Source: Semisulcospira habei (taxonomy: Eukaryota > Mollusca > Gastropoda > Semisulcospiridae). Taken from it: 64,000 nucleotides of DNA. Where the stretch lies: contig BTPG01000003.1 in NCBI GenBank assembly GCA_036245525.1, positions 207,111,342 to 207,175,341 on the forward strand, read 5' to 3'. Shown in pieces: positions 9,297-24,200 of this stretch (its first letter is position 1; every line of letters begins with the position of its first letter). The notes under the pieces were generated by a model, which saw only the letters and a list, made by a program, of their open reading frames with translations, was not told the origin of the DNA and searched no databases. A program made the position numbers and the translations under genes.

Positions 9297-9500
9297 TGGG
9301 CGGTCCGTGGCGCAGCGGTAAAAGCGCCTGCCACCAATGCAAGAGGTGCGAGGTTCGATACCCGGTTCCGGCATCGGACTTTTCTCCTCTAGTAAGTGTC
9401 ACCATTAATTCGGGCTGACCGTCGGGGGTTCTTTCTCCGGGTACTCCGGCTCTTTCCTCCCCCACGAATTCGGTATGAATTTCAGTCCACTTAATCAAAT
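9297..9500 (+). mobile_element. tRNA-derived SINE, copy S1
   Basis: The A box TGGCGCAGCGG (9308-9318) and B box GGTTCGATACC (9352-9362) are spaced as in a tRNA gene, giving a Pol III promoter. The tRNA fold is not maintained and a non-tRNA body follows (CTTTTCTCCTCTAGTAAGTGTC and onward), so this is a SINE head and not a working tRNA gene. The 3' end is not defined. Confidence 0.7.
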
Positions 9501-9715
9501 TTCAAAAATGTAAAAAACGATTCAAATTTCCAAAATTTCAGTAGCTCAGTTGAGCTTGCCCTTAGCACCACGTGAATGTTCTGTGTTTATGTACAGTGTG
9601 TGAGGGAATGCGCGTGATTTACGTGAGCGTGCTTGTTGGGTTTCAGTTCGCGGCTATGTCCTGCGCATTGAGTTATATTATAATTATGAGAAATGCGCCA
9701 TAAAAATACTATGTA

Positions 9716-9777
<62 letters not shown>
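9716..9777. repeat. (ATT)n microsatellite
   Basis: About 20 uninterrupted ATT units. Confidence 0.95.
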
Positions 9778-9778
<1 letters not shown>

Positions 9779-9784
9779 GTTATA

Positions 9785-10392
9785 TCCTTATCTGTAAGTA
9801 CTATAATGTAGCTTGCTTACGACAGTGTACAAATTTGAAGCTTTTAGCCTCAGTATGATATGGGTTAAGGCGTACGACCCATAACACGAATCCGATACAG
9901 ACTCGATCCGAATCCGAAGCTGGTCCGAAACAGAAAGGTTCGTGCAAGTCTTTTTCATTTTCTTGTGTTTCTTGCGGTACACAAATTCACATCCGGCTTC
10001 GAACGAAAATGACGCAATTTTGGAAGGAAAATTGAATCACCGCATCGGGTTGGAACCGTACCTTAATTCGTTTCAGACGCGAAGTTCGTGATGACCGGCA
10101 GCGAAGTGGTTAACTAAAGCTGTGCCCATTCCTGTCTCTCGGAATGCCGGTGGAGAGGTGGGGTTAAAAGTGCACCGTCGATAAAATTCTCTTTAACAGT
10201 CGCTGTAGCACTCGTTTATGTGTTTGCCAGCTTTCTTTGCGGGCGTGGTTTTGTGTCTCAACGTGAAAAACATCCAGAATTCCGAAGGTCAAAGTCAACA
10301 GCAAGTGAACAAAACATGCCCAGCGCAGACGTCGTCCATAGTCGTGCACGCGTTAACTCAAACCGAAGTCGGCATGAAGATTCTTCGGTGGA
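9785..10392. other. Non-coding stretch
   Basis: No gene is recognised. A piggyBac-like terminus, GGCAGCGAAGTGGTTAA, ends near 10113 and hints at another degraded TTAA element to its left. The 22-bp block at 10164-10185 is shared with 9237-9258. Confidence 0.4.
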
Positions 10393-10641
10393 TTAACCCT
10401 TCGCTGCCAATGACCGCAAATTTCGCGCTGATATACATTCGCGTAAAGAAACATATGTAAATAAAACCAAATAGTATAAAATATTACGCATGAAGGACTA
10501 ATCAGGAACAAGAGACATAAATCCTCATGAGCCCCCGCGACAGCGGGGGCTCATGAGGATTTATGCCTCTTGTTAGTTGTTAGTTCATGAGGGGTTACGT
10601 CTCTTGCAGGTGGGTAGAGCTCGCCTTGCCCCGGCATTTAA
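10393..10641. mobile_element. Family A palindromic TTAA element, copy A6
   Basis: The left end is TTAACCCTTCGCTGCC (10393) and the right end reaches the TTAA at 10638-10641. The hairpin core at 10508-10573 is nearly perfect, with the matched AAATCC/GGATTT variant. A second partial copy of the right arm (TTCATGAGGGGTTACGTCTC) follows the core. The right TTAA is shared with the next family B element. Confidence 0.7.
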
Positions 10642-10851
10642 CTCATTCTACCCCAGACACACCACAGCAAGATAAGGATCGACCATGATAGTTCAAGGGT
10701 GATGCCAGAATAGCTTGGCGCCTATAGGCGCCAAGCTATTCTGGCATCACCCTTGAACTATCATGGTCGATCTGTGTCCTGCACTGCAATGCAGTCTTCA
10801 GAGGACAACGGCCAAATTTTAGGATTTCGGTGTTGGAGTAGAATGGGTTAA
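10638..10851. mobile_element. Family B palindromic TTAA element, copy B4
   Basis: A 214-bp element with intact TTAA at both ends and inverted termini TTAACTCATTCTACCCC and TAGAATGGGTTAA. The core at 10677-10772 is a perfect 96-bp palindrome with no spacer. Its arm sequence differs from other copies at several places, always in both arms, for example GATGCCAGAATAG with CTATTCTGGCATC. Confidence 0.85.
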
Positions 10852-11410
10852 GCGAGTACAGATTAAAAGATTTTTTGTTTCCTTTAGCCGCACTCGGGGC
10901 GATAAGATAAGTAGCGTCTGATCTCTATTCTTGTTTGTTTGTCGATTTTGAAGAAAGACATTTACCCGAAATATTAATAAATTGTGTTGTAAGCAACACG
11001 CAGCCATCTCTTGGTGTCCTGTTATAAACACAGGTACCGAAATCTATCGTATTTACGCATCCAGTGTTCAATTAATGAAATAAGATACTGAGAATAAACA
11101 ATATATACATCAGGTTAAGATATGATTAGAAATATTGACAGCCGATTAGGACCAATATAGCATATGAAATGTACATGCAGTGTTCATACGAGGCAATAAA
11201 GAAGCATCTCAATTACAAATTCGAGGTTCAAGGTCGTCCTTTTACATTTAATGATGATGATGATCATCATCATTAACATCATCATCATCATTATCATCAT
11301 CACCATAACAAATCAAGGTCGGATCAAGGACAGCACTGGATACACACAAAAATTAAAACTAAAACTAAACAAAAAGTTACAAAAATGTGCATACCAGCAA
11401 ACTACTAACA
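10852..11410. other. Non-coding with ATC/ATG trinucleotide tract
   Basis: No gene is seen. An imperfect (ATG)n then (ATC)n block lies at 11251-11305 and is itself self-complementary. Confidence 0.5.
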
Positions 11411-11608
11411 TTAACCCTTTCGCTGATAGAGGACGCATATTGTGTTTTCATATCAAATTCAACGCCAAACATCAAAAGAATACGGTCGCAAAACGGTTCA
11501 AGCAGGAGGCATAGATCCTCATGAACCCTCGCAATTGCGGGGGCTCATGAGAAACTATACCTCTTGCAGTTGGGTGTTGTTCATTTTTCTCAGAAGTGAA
11601 GTTGTTAA
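11411..11608. mobile_element. Family A palindromic TTAA element, copy A7
   Basis: About 198 bp, with TTAA at 11411-11414 and 11605-11608. The left terminus is TTAACCCTTTCGCTG. The hairpin core at 11502-11567 has a few unpaired changes on the right arm (GAAACT for GGATCT), so this copy is decaying. Confidence 0.7.
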
Positions 11609-12126
11609 TATTGACTTTGTGGGATAAACGTCTCCTCAAGTATAGAAAACATTTAACATTTCAGGATCAAATGATACTCGTCGCCAAAACAATTATAATG
11701 AAGAGTAAATACCATGTCCCGAACGCTCTACTTTCTGGATTTAATAGTTCGTCGCTGTGAAGACTTCTGTTGGGTGGGGTGCATCACCTATGGGCTTTCC
11801 GAGCGCAGAGATCCCACCTTGACCGAGCTGTGCTGAGCTGAACTGAACTCCAAAATGCTTTCAAGCATCACTACTGTACGCCTGGAGTTTTTTGCACCAA
11901 TGATCTGAAAATCCCGACCTGCAGACAAACGAACATGCATGTCAACGACTTGATTTTGTTGCACTTGTGTCATCACCCGCAGGAATTAGAGAAAGCTGAA
12001 GGGGTAGTGCCATGTTTAGCATGGCCACTCAGGCGCTGCATGGTAGTTGTGTGTCATTACTCCTAACACGTGTATTATAGCCGGCCTGTATGAAGGCGAG
12101 CGCAGTTCTGACAAGTTATTTGAATT

Positions 12127-12127
<1 letters not shown>
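11609..12127. other. Non-coding stretch, nothing recognised
   Basis: I see no gene, RNA or named repeat here. Confidence 0.4.

Positions 12128-12214
<87 letters not shown>
12128..12214. repeat. (GA)n microsatellite at LINE C 3' junction
   Basis: About 43 GA units run directly into the (CAATGA)n tail of the minus-strand LINE at 12215. Confidence 0.95.
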
Positions 12215-15355
<3,141 letters not shown>

Positions 15356-15642
15356 TTGTCTTGTTCTTGACCTGCGTAATTTTCTGTGGCCTGGCGACTG
15401 TTGCCTGATAGGAAAGGAAAGGGATCTAACCGTTTGTATGTCCAACGCAGAGTAATTCCCCTTGGTATGTGTACTGTTCTTCCAGCGCTAGCCTCGCCTA
15501 TCTGGTTTGTGAGTAGTGCAGATGGCAATATGCTCTTACGCTGACGGCTCATCAAATACTCATCAGGACTGCGCGCGCATTTATATAGACCGGCTGACGG
15601 TTTCACTTTTTCATCATGATACACCCAATACTTGAAATAATA

Positions 15643-15716
15643 ATGATAGTTGAAGGGTGGTGAGAGAAAAGCTTGGTGCCTCAGGCGCCAAGCTATTCTG
15701 GCACCCCACTTGAACT
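15643..15716. repeat. Family B palindrome, degenerate copy B5
   Basis: The arms around GGTGCC-TCA-GGCGCC still pair near the centre but differ outward, so this is an older copy without clear TTAA ends. Confidence 0.55.
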
Positions 15717-15799
15717 AAACAGTTCATATATCTCCTAATCAATAACGTAGCCTTAATTTCATTCTTCTTGGCTTGACTTCGCGAACGAAGATTTTATAG

Positions 15800-17840
15800 G
15801 GGTTACCCACGACGTCTGCAGGCCTTCTCGTGGCTGCGGAGGCCAATCCGGGACAGGCAGGTTCGACCGCAGTAGCTGCAGGGGAAGGTCTGGCCAGGGT
15901 TTTGAGTTGCGGCATCTCTGTTTTTTTCTCCTGAGCCGCTTGTCCTTAAGTCTAGCTCTGCGAGAGTCCTCAAAGGAGACGGCTGCCTTGTAAATGGTGG
16001 AGCGCCAGGTGTCACGGTCCGCAGCAAGCGAAGACCACTGTCGGTGGTCGATTTGACAGACAGTCTTTGTATCTCTTCTTTGGTGCCCCTCTGTCTCGGT
16101 GTCCAGTGGCAAGCTCGCCAAACAGGGTGATCTTGGGTAGGCGATGATCCTCTATCCTGGAGACATGCCCCGCGAAGCGGAGCTGCGTCCGCACCAGCAA
16201 AGCCTCGATGCTCACTGTTTCTGCCTGTTCAAGGACCTCGACGTTGGTGACATAGTCACTCCAGTGAATGCCCAGGATGGTACGCAGGCAGCGCTGGTGG
16301 AAGCGTTCGAGAAGTCGTATTTGGCTGCGGTAGAGGGCCCAGGACTCGGAACCATACAGCAGAGTGGTGAGGACGACAGTTCTGTACACGCTGATCTTGG
16401 TGCCTGTTTTCAGCTGTTGATTGTGCCACACCCGCTTGAATAGTCGCCCGAAAGCGCTGTTTGCTTTTGCCAGCCTGCTGTCAAGCTCCTTGTCCAGCTT
16501 GGCGTCCGACGTGATGATGCAGCCAAGGTAAGTAAACTGGTGCACTGACTTTAGTTCAGACTCGCCGATGGTGATGTGGGGAGGGCGATGCTCTTCCTTG
16601 GGTGCCGGCTGATGAAGGACCTCTGTCTTTTTCAGACTGACCTCGAGTCCAAAGAGCTGGGCAGCGTCTGCGAAGCAGGACGTGATGCGCTGCAGGGGGC
16701 AACGAGGGCAAAGTCACCAGCAAAAAGCAGCTCACGAATCATTTGGTCTAGGGTTTTGATGTGGGCCTGCAGTCGTCTGAGGTTGAACAGGCTGACATCG
16801 AGACGATACCTGATGTACACTGCATCGTCATCGTCAGGTCCACTGTGGCCTGCTTCAACATCATGCTAAAAAAGATGGTGAAGAGGGTCGGTGCCATCAC
16901 GCAGCCCTGCTTTACACCGTTGAGAATAGGGAATGGTACTGAGAGGTCATTGTTGAGTCTGACCTGGCCTTGCTGGTCCTCGTTTAGCTGGACGTTCATG
17001 CTAAGGAACTTTGGGGGACAGCCAAGTCGCTCCAGGATCTGCCACATGCCTTGCCTGCTCACAGTGTCGAACGCTTTTGTTAGGTCAACAAACGTTATGT
17101 ACAGCCCTTTGTTCTGCACGCGGAACTTCTCCTGAAGCTGTCTCAGCACAAACACCATGTCGGTGGTGCTCCTGTTGGCTCTGAAGCCACATTGACCCTC
17201 TGGGAGGTGGTCTTCTGCGATGGCAGGTACCAGCCGATTCAGGAGAAGCCTTGCAAGAATTTTCCCGGCAATGGACAGCAGGGTAATTCCACGATAGTTG
17301 GAGCAGTCAGACTTCTCGCCTTTGTTCTTGTACAGGGTGATGACGACTGCATCACGGAGATCCTTTGGTAGTGGTCCTTCCTCCCAGCAGCATAAAAAGA
17401 GGTCGTGGAGCTTGTTATGCAGTGCTGGGCCTCCATGTTTTCAGATCTCTGGCGGTATTCCATCAATGCCTACTGCTTTGCCACTCTTGAGCTGGTGGAT
17501 GCCTGTGAGAGTCTCTTCAGCGGTGAGCGGTTCGTCCAATTCAACCTTTACTGGGAGGTGTGGGATTTGGAGGATGACTGCTTCTTGAGCAGTGCGCTCA
17601 GCGCTGAAGAGGCTCTGAAAGTGCTCCGACCAGCGGTTCAAGATGGAGGTATTATCTGTGAGCAATACCTGTCCATTAGCGCTTCGCAGGGGACTCTGTA
17701 CCAAGTGCCTAGGGCCATACACTGCTTTCAGTGCTTCGTAGAAGCCTCTGTAGTCACCGTTGTCAGCGCAGAGCTGGGTCCTCTGTGCGAGTCTAGTCCA
17801 CCACTCGTTCTGGAGGTCTCTGAGCTTGCGCTGGAGACTG
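15800..17840 (-). pseudogene. LINE A RT half (copy 2)
   Basis: It covers the linker, RT and C-terminal finger of LINE A, with the breaks of a dead copy. A frame change lies near 16050, where a block around KKSLSACQ is lost. Another lies near 16690, where the residues before FADD are deleted and altered; the copy reads FAGDFAL in place of FADDAAL. A third lies near 16835. The C-X2-C finger survives at about 15810-15880. It cannot encode an active RT. Confidence 0.85.
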
Positions 17841-18475
17841 GAGGAGAGAACCTCGAAAATTAATCATTGTCCTGCTGCCTTGCAGGCCTGGCCGCTTGGC
17901 TGCGGAAAGGTTAAGGGAGGAAAACCCTGACATCAAAGCCCCCGTGTCTCTGGGGAAGGTTTTTGAGCCTGAGACTAGGACAAGGACAGTCTGATATAAA
18001 ACCTACGACCCGAGGACCTCGATGCCATCGTCCCAGCGTGCTACGCCATGGCAGACGAACCAAGGGTTTAAAGGGTGGGGCCAGTACTGCGCACACTGCA
18101 CTCCACTAAAAAGCTCCACCGTGCAGGCTTTAGGAAACGTCCACGGACCATGACACCGACCATTCCAAGTCCTGTAGCGACGGGCGAGGGGCGAAACGGC
18201 AGGTGACAGATGTCACTGGAAGCCCCAGTCTCAAAACTGCAGGTTCAAGATATTGGTCGCCTGATGTTGACCTGGGGATGACAACGTCACTCGGCACACC
18301 CTGAACGACAAAGCAGCCTTCTCTAGGGACAGCACTGCTTGCTCCACACGGAGAGGGGCCTAGAAAAGGTGGCCTAACCAAAGCTCGTCCCCTCGCAACC
18401 CCAGTTGGCTAGCCGCGGTCAACGGGCATCTTCTCCTGCGGTCAGAAAACAAGAAAGAATAACGGATCCACTCTC

Positions 18476-19618
18476 ATGATTACCACGACCGGACTCAACG
18501 TAGCATGCTGGAACATCCAAACCATGCGCGACACAGCAGACAGCGGACGCCCTGAACGTCGCTCCGCCCTCATTGCCCATGAATTACGGAGGTTAAACAT
18601 CGACATCGCCGCGCTCAGCGAAGTACGCCTTCCGGACGAAGGCAGCCTCCAAGAACTTGGCGCTGGCTACACCCTCTACTGGTCAGGCAGGCCGGCATCA
18701 TAAAGACGGCTCTCAGTCGTGGGTTTCATGGTCAAGACCTCCATTGCGACTAAGCTGGAAAACCTACCAACGGGTCATTCAGACCGCATCATGTCCATGC
18801 GCCTCCCACTGACACCAGCAACACGTCACCCTTCTCAGTGTGTACTCCCCAACCCTCATGGCAGAGCCTGCAGAAAAGGACAAGTTCTACACTGACCTGC
18901 GCAGCCTCCTACAGAGCACCCCTGCAGACGACAAAGTCATCATCCTTGGCGACTTCAACGCCAGTGGGCCAGGACTCTGAAGCCTGGAAACGAGTCCTCG
19001 GCAAGCATGGCGTCGGGAACTGCAATGACAATGGCCACCTACTGTTGGAGTTCTGCGCAGAGCAGCAACTGGTCATCACCAACACTACTTTTCAGCAAAA
19101 GGACAGTCGAAAGACCACCTGGATACATCCTCGCTCCAAACACTGGCACCTTATCGACTATGTCCTAGTGCGTCAGAGGGACCGCAGCGACGTCCTCCTC
19201 ACTAGAATGATGCCCAGCGCAGAGTGCCACACTGACCACCGCCTTGTCCGCTGCAAACTCAGGCTCCACTTTAAGCCAAAACCCAAGAAATGGGGGCCTC
19301 CCAAGAAAAAGCTTGATGTTGCCAGCCTTCAGCGTGACGATGTGAAAGCTGCCTATCAGACAGATTTACAGCGCAGGCTCAAAGACACAGCGGACCCAGT
19401 AGACTCCTCCCCTGAAACACTGTGGGAACAACTGATAACTGCTATTGCAAAATCCTCTGCAGAAGTCTTGGGTTTCGCTAGAAAGAGGAACAAAGACTGG
19501 TTTGACGAAAATGATGTTAAGATCGAGGAACTCCTAGCAAAAAAAGAGAGCCGCCCATCAGGCCCACGTAGCCCAGCCTTCCTGCCGTGTGAAGAAGTCT
19601 GCCTTCCGCTTCGTCTGC
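18476..19618 (+). pseudogene. LINE A endonuclease half (copy 2, inverted)
   Basis: It begins MITTTGLNVACWNIQTM and covers the AP endonuclease up to the linker. There is a stop after the SGRPAS residues (near 18701), a 1-base loss near 18810 and another frame change near 18963. The later motifs IDYVLVRQ and TDHRLV remain readable. It sits in the inverted arm of the twin-primed copy, so it reads away from the RT half. Confidence 0.85.
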
Positions 19619-19824
19619 AATTTCATTGGAAAAATGCAAATAATACAAAGTCAACCTCAGGATGCAATGTTTTAAGAGTAGTCAATATGTAAGGAGCCTC
19701 ATACAGGCACCATCCTTTGCTCTTAATGTTTGGCTGCTGTAGTGTGTTCAGGTTAAATAGTTCCAGTTTATGCGAGTTACAATATCCTCATTTACATCTT
19801 TTTTTTTCAAAACTGAATTTCTTT

Positions 19825-20829
19825 TTAACCATTTAGCCCCAACACACTGCATCAGGTGACTGATTGACCATGATAATTCAAGGGTACTTGCCAGATTAGA
19901 TTATCGCCTGATGGCTCCATGCCAATCTGGCGCGACCCTTTGTTACGTTTGCGGTTGTGTTATTTTTTTTTAGAGCATGTGCGTGTGTGTGTTGATCATT
20001 GGAAAGATCCGGTATTCATTTGAATTATTTTGGATAAAAATTACGTACGTTTTTAGTATGATTCGTTTTCTTTTGCATGGAGAGTTACGATCAGTTTTCG
20101 TTGTGTAGCTAGAATGATGCATATTTTCGCTACATTGTTGTAAAATTTGACCTACATTAGACTGGAAGGTTTAGGCAGGGTCGCGACCGTTCTAGTGACC
20201 TCAGATATGTCAGATATGTCAAAGTTTGTAGTAAACACGTTGGCTACACTTTTGTAACATTTACGGAGTGCACGGATTTTACGGAATGCAACTAGATGTT
20301 AGTGGAAGATTGTAGACGGATTTAGAGTGTTCTTTATCATGAATATTAACAAGTTTTGGTTACTTTTTTCCGATTGTTTGAGAGAGAGTTGTGCAGTTTG
20401 CGGGATTGTTATGGAAATCTGTAACAGTATAATAAGGGGCGTTAGCGAATTATGTGTGTACATTGTATTCGAGACGCAGTGTATCAGTGTTGGTGCATTG
20501 TATGGGAGACGCAGTGTATCTGAATTGTGGATGCATTGTTGAGAGAGAGTGTACCAAGGTGTGGATGCATTTTGTGGATGCATTGTGCTGAGATCACATC
20601 GTGAGAATAAAGTACTGTTTGAACTGTTACTCCAGTGTGGTCTACAACCTTGTGCCACGTGTGACGAGTAACCCTACGTGAGTGCGTCTGATGTGATTGT
20701 ATCATACTACGACTACGACCACCAAGTAATACCCTTGAACTATAATGGCGAATCAGTCTCCTGCAAATGGTACACAGTCGTTAGGCAACACCTCCAAAAT
20801 TTGGGAAACGCGGTCATTAAATGGTTTAA
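19825..20829. mobile_element. Family B palindromic element split by a solo LTR (copy B6)
   Basis: The left part (19825-19940) carries TTAACCATTTAGCCCC and the left arm, plus the start of the right arm. The right part (20732-20829) carries CCCTTGAACTATAATGG and the usual right flank, ending TTTAA at 20825-20829. Removing the LTR and one CCCTT gives about 209 bp, the normal family B length. Confidence 0.75.
19941..20731. mobile_element. Solo LTR of an LTR retrotransposon
   Basis: 791 bp starting TGTTAC and ending GTAATA, an almost perfect inverted terminus. It is flanked by a 5-bp duplication, CCCTT (19936-19940 and 20732-20736). An AATAAA signal lies near 20607 and reads on the plus strand, which suggests R/U5 is to the right. 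No gag or pol is present, so it is the remnant of LTR-LTR recombination. The Gypsy-type superfamily is a guess from TGTTAC and the 5-bp duplication. Confidence 0.75.
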
Positions 20830-20983
20830 AATGAAAATTTTACCAAATTTTTTTTCGGCTTGAAGAGTGACGGAAAGAGAATTGAAATAAATGAAGCGTT
20901 ATTTGCCAAGGCTAATTAATGATATACGTACAAAAAGACTTAAAAACAAATCATGTCCTTGCTAAGCTACAATACTCTTCCTG

Positions 20984-21045
<62 letters not shown>

Positions 21046-21167
21046 ACAACCACGCACGCACACACAACCACGCACACACACACACATAAACACAAACAAA
21101 CACACACACAAACATACACACAAACATCACACGCACGCACGCACATACGCACATACGCAAGCAAACA

Positions 21168-21225
<58 letters not shown>
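20984..21225. repeat. (CA)n microsatellite block
   Basis: Two pure (CA)n runs (about 20984-21041 and 21172-21224) flank a degenerate CA-rich middle. Confidence 0.95.
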
Positions 21226-21227
<2 letters not shown>

Positions 21228-21281
21228 GCCTCGACAAAAAAGAAGAAGAAAAGTAGTTAACCCCATCCAAGTCTCCAGTGC

Positions 21282-24200
21282 CCTCGCGCTGGGACCATAT
21301 GGCGTTGAGGCGCGTCCCCTGGCTGGTGGATAGGGGGTCCCTCGTGAGAGGGGTGCACTGAATGAAATAAGGTGCCGTGAACCAACATGGTCTAAGGGAA
21401 GGTGACCCCGACAGAAAACCCCTGGTCCTCCTAGTAAAGGGGTTGGGCATGGGGGTAGCTTCCCCACCCTGCAAAAAAGGAAATAGCTACAAAAACGCCG
21501 ACGAAAAGACAAACAGTAATTCCATTCCTGGAGGAGGAAGGTTCTTCTACCAGAAGACTTATGACGTCCTGTGGTGAAAGCCGGAAGTCTTCGGAAGCCA
21601 CAGGACCGAGCCGCCTCTCTCTATCCAGGGATACAACCATGGGCACATGGAACGTCAAGACCATGTACCAGAGCGGCAAGGCCGCCCAGATAGCAGCGGA
21701 AATGCAAAAGTACAACCTTTCCCTGCTAGGTATCAGTGAAGCCAGATGGACGCAGTCTGGCCAGAAAAGGCTGTTAAGTGGGGAGATGATTTTGTATTCA
21801 GGTCATGAAGAGGAGAATGCCCCCCCATACAGAAAGTGTAGCATTCATGCTGTCACCAGTGGCACAGAGAGCGCTGATGGGCTGGGAACCTCTTGGGCCA
21901 AGAATTATCACAGCAGCCTTTAGAACCAAGAAAAAGCTCAAGCTGAACGTCATCCAGTGTTATGCGCCCACAAATGACAGTGACGAGGAAGAGAAACAAG
22001 AGTTCTACGACCGACTCCAGAGTGCCGTGGACAAATGTGCGGAGCGAGACATCACCATCGTCATGGGCGATTTTAATGCCAAAATAGGGGAGGACAACAC
22101 CGGATACGAAGAGGTGATGGGGAGACAGGAACTAGGCTCGGAGATGAGTGAGAACGGGGAGAGGTTTGTAGACTTTTGTGCTCTAAACCGACTTGTCATT
22201 GGAGGCAGCATCTTCCCACACAGAAGAATACACAAAGCAACTTGGGTCTCACCTGACCATACAACAGAGAACCAAATAGACCATATCTGCATTAGCAAGA
22301 AATTTAGAAGATCCCTTCAAGATGTTCGAGTGAGGAGGGGAGCAGATGTCGCCTCCGACCACCATCTGCTTACCTTAAGAATGAAGCTCAAGCTAAAGAA
22401 AAGCCGCACAGAGACAACAAGAAGACAGCGCTATAATGTAGGCCTCCTGAGAGAAACTGGAGTTGGAGAAGAGTTCAAACTGGTGCTGTCCAACCGGTTT
22501 CAAGCGCTACAGGAGCTAGTAAATGAAGAGGAGGCGGTCACCACAGAGCAGCAGTGGAAGGCAGTTAGAGAGGCGCTGAACTCAACCTGCAAAGACACTG
22601 TAGGGTTCAGGAAACACCATCACAAGGACTGGCTGTCGCAACAGACCTTGAAGAAGATAGAAGTGAGGAAGCAGAAGAAAGCAGCTGTCAACAACAGTCG
22701 CACGAGAGCAGCCAAAGTAAGGGCACAGGGGGAATACTCGGAAGCCAACCGCGAGGTGAAGAGTAGTATCAGGGCAGACAAGAGGGCCTACACAGACAGC
22801 CTGGCAGCAGAGGCAGAAAAGGCAGCAGGCAGCGGCAACATGAAACAGCTCTACGACATTACCAGAAGATTGTCAGGAAGTATGGCCATACAGAAAGACC
22901 AGTAAAAGACAAAGAAGGCAAGCCTATTGCAGACAGAGCAGACCAACTCGACAGAAGGGCCGAGTATTTTGAAGAGTTACTGAACAGACCTAGCCCACCC
23001 GACCCCCCAGACATCCAGCCGGCAGAGACCGACCTACCCATCAGCTGTGACAGACCCAGCCGAGAAGAGATCAGAAGAGCAGTGGCATTCTTGAAGAACG
23101 GCAAAGCAGCAGGCCCAGATGGCATCCCAGCGGAGTCTCTGAAAGCAGACCTAGAGACAACAGTGGAGATGCTGTACCCACTGTTTGGAAAGATCTGGGA
23201 AGAGGAGGTGATGCCGGCTGACTGGAAGGAAGGGTACCTAATCAAGCTTCCCAAGAAAGGCGACCTCAGCAAGTGTTCCAACTACAGAGGAATCACCTTG
23301 CTGTCAGTACCAGGAAAGGTCTTCAACAGGATCATCCTGGAGAGAATGAAGAGCTCCGTTGACCCCCAGCTGAGAGACCAGCAAGCAGGATTCAGGAAGA
23401 ACCGATCATGTACAGACCAGATCGCCACTCTCCGCATCATCGTGGAACAGTCTATGGAGTGGAGCTCCCCGCTGTACGTCAACTTTGTGGATTATGAGAA
23501 AGCATTTGACAGTGTGGACCGAGAGACTCTGTGGAAACTCCTACGACACTACGGTGTACCCACAAAGCTCGTCCGCCTGATCAAGAGCAGCTACGATGGC
23601 ATGACATTTCGCGTGATCCACGAAGGGCAGTTCACCAGGGAGATCCAGGTCAGAACCGGTGTCAGGCAGGGGTGTCTGCTGTCTCCGTTCCTCTTCCTAC
23701 TGGCCATAGAATGGGTCATGAAGATGACCACAGAGCACAGACGAAGTGGAATACAGTGGACACTGTGGACACAGCTTGACGACCTCGATTTTGCAGACGA
23801 CTTGGCATTACTGTCCCACACTCATCAACAAATGCAGGACAAGACCACGAGGCTTGCTGACATCTCGTCCCAAGTGGGCCTCTCCATTCACAAACAGAAA
23901 ACAAAGACAATGAGGCTGAACGCAACGAGGGAAGAACCAGTCTTGCTTGCTGGAGGAGGTGGAGTCCTTCACCTATCTCGGGAGCATCATAGACAAAAAA
24001 GGCGGCACTGATGCAGATGTCAGAGCACGAATCGGTAAAGCCAGAGCAGCCTTTCTCCAGTTGAAAAACGTGTGGAGCTCCAGAGAGCTGTCACAACATA
24101 CCAAAGTCCGGATTTTCAACTCCAATGTAAAAGCAGTTCTCTTATATGGAGCAGAGACTTGGAGATTGACAAAAACCACAGTCAACAGAGTACAGACCTT

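Larger units (their letters stand above)
15764..19618 (-). mobile_element. LINE A copy 2, twin-primed 5' inversion
   Basis: Two LINE A parts in opposite orientation are enclosed by one 9-bp target duplication, AATTTCATT (15755-15763 and 19619-19627). The 3' half (15764-17840) is on the minus strand and the 5' half (17871-19618) is on the plus strand, joined by about 30 bp of unrelated filler (17841-17870). The two halves meet at neighbouring positions of the element, just after the CPVKKSAFRLVC codons. Together they nearly make a full element. This is the structure predicted by twin priming during target-primed reverse transcription. Confidence 0.93.

Noticed and set aside
9301..9372. A tRNA gene on the plus strand
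   Set aside because: A and B boxes are present but the cloverleaf stems are not kept, and a SINE body follows.
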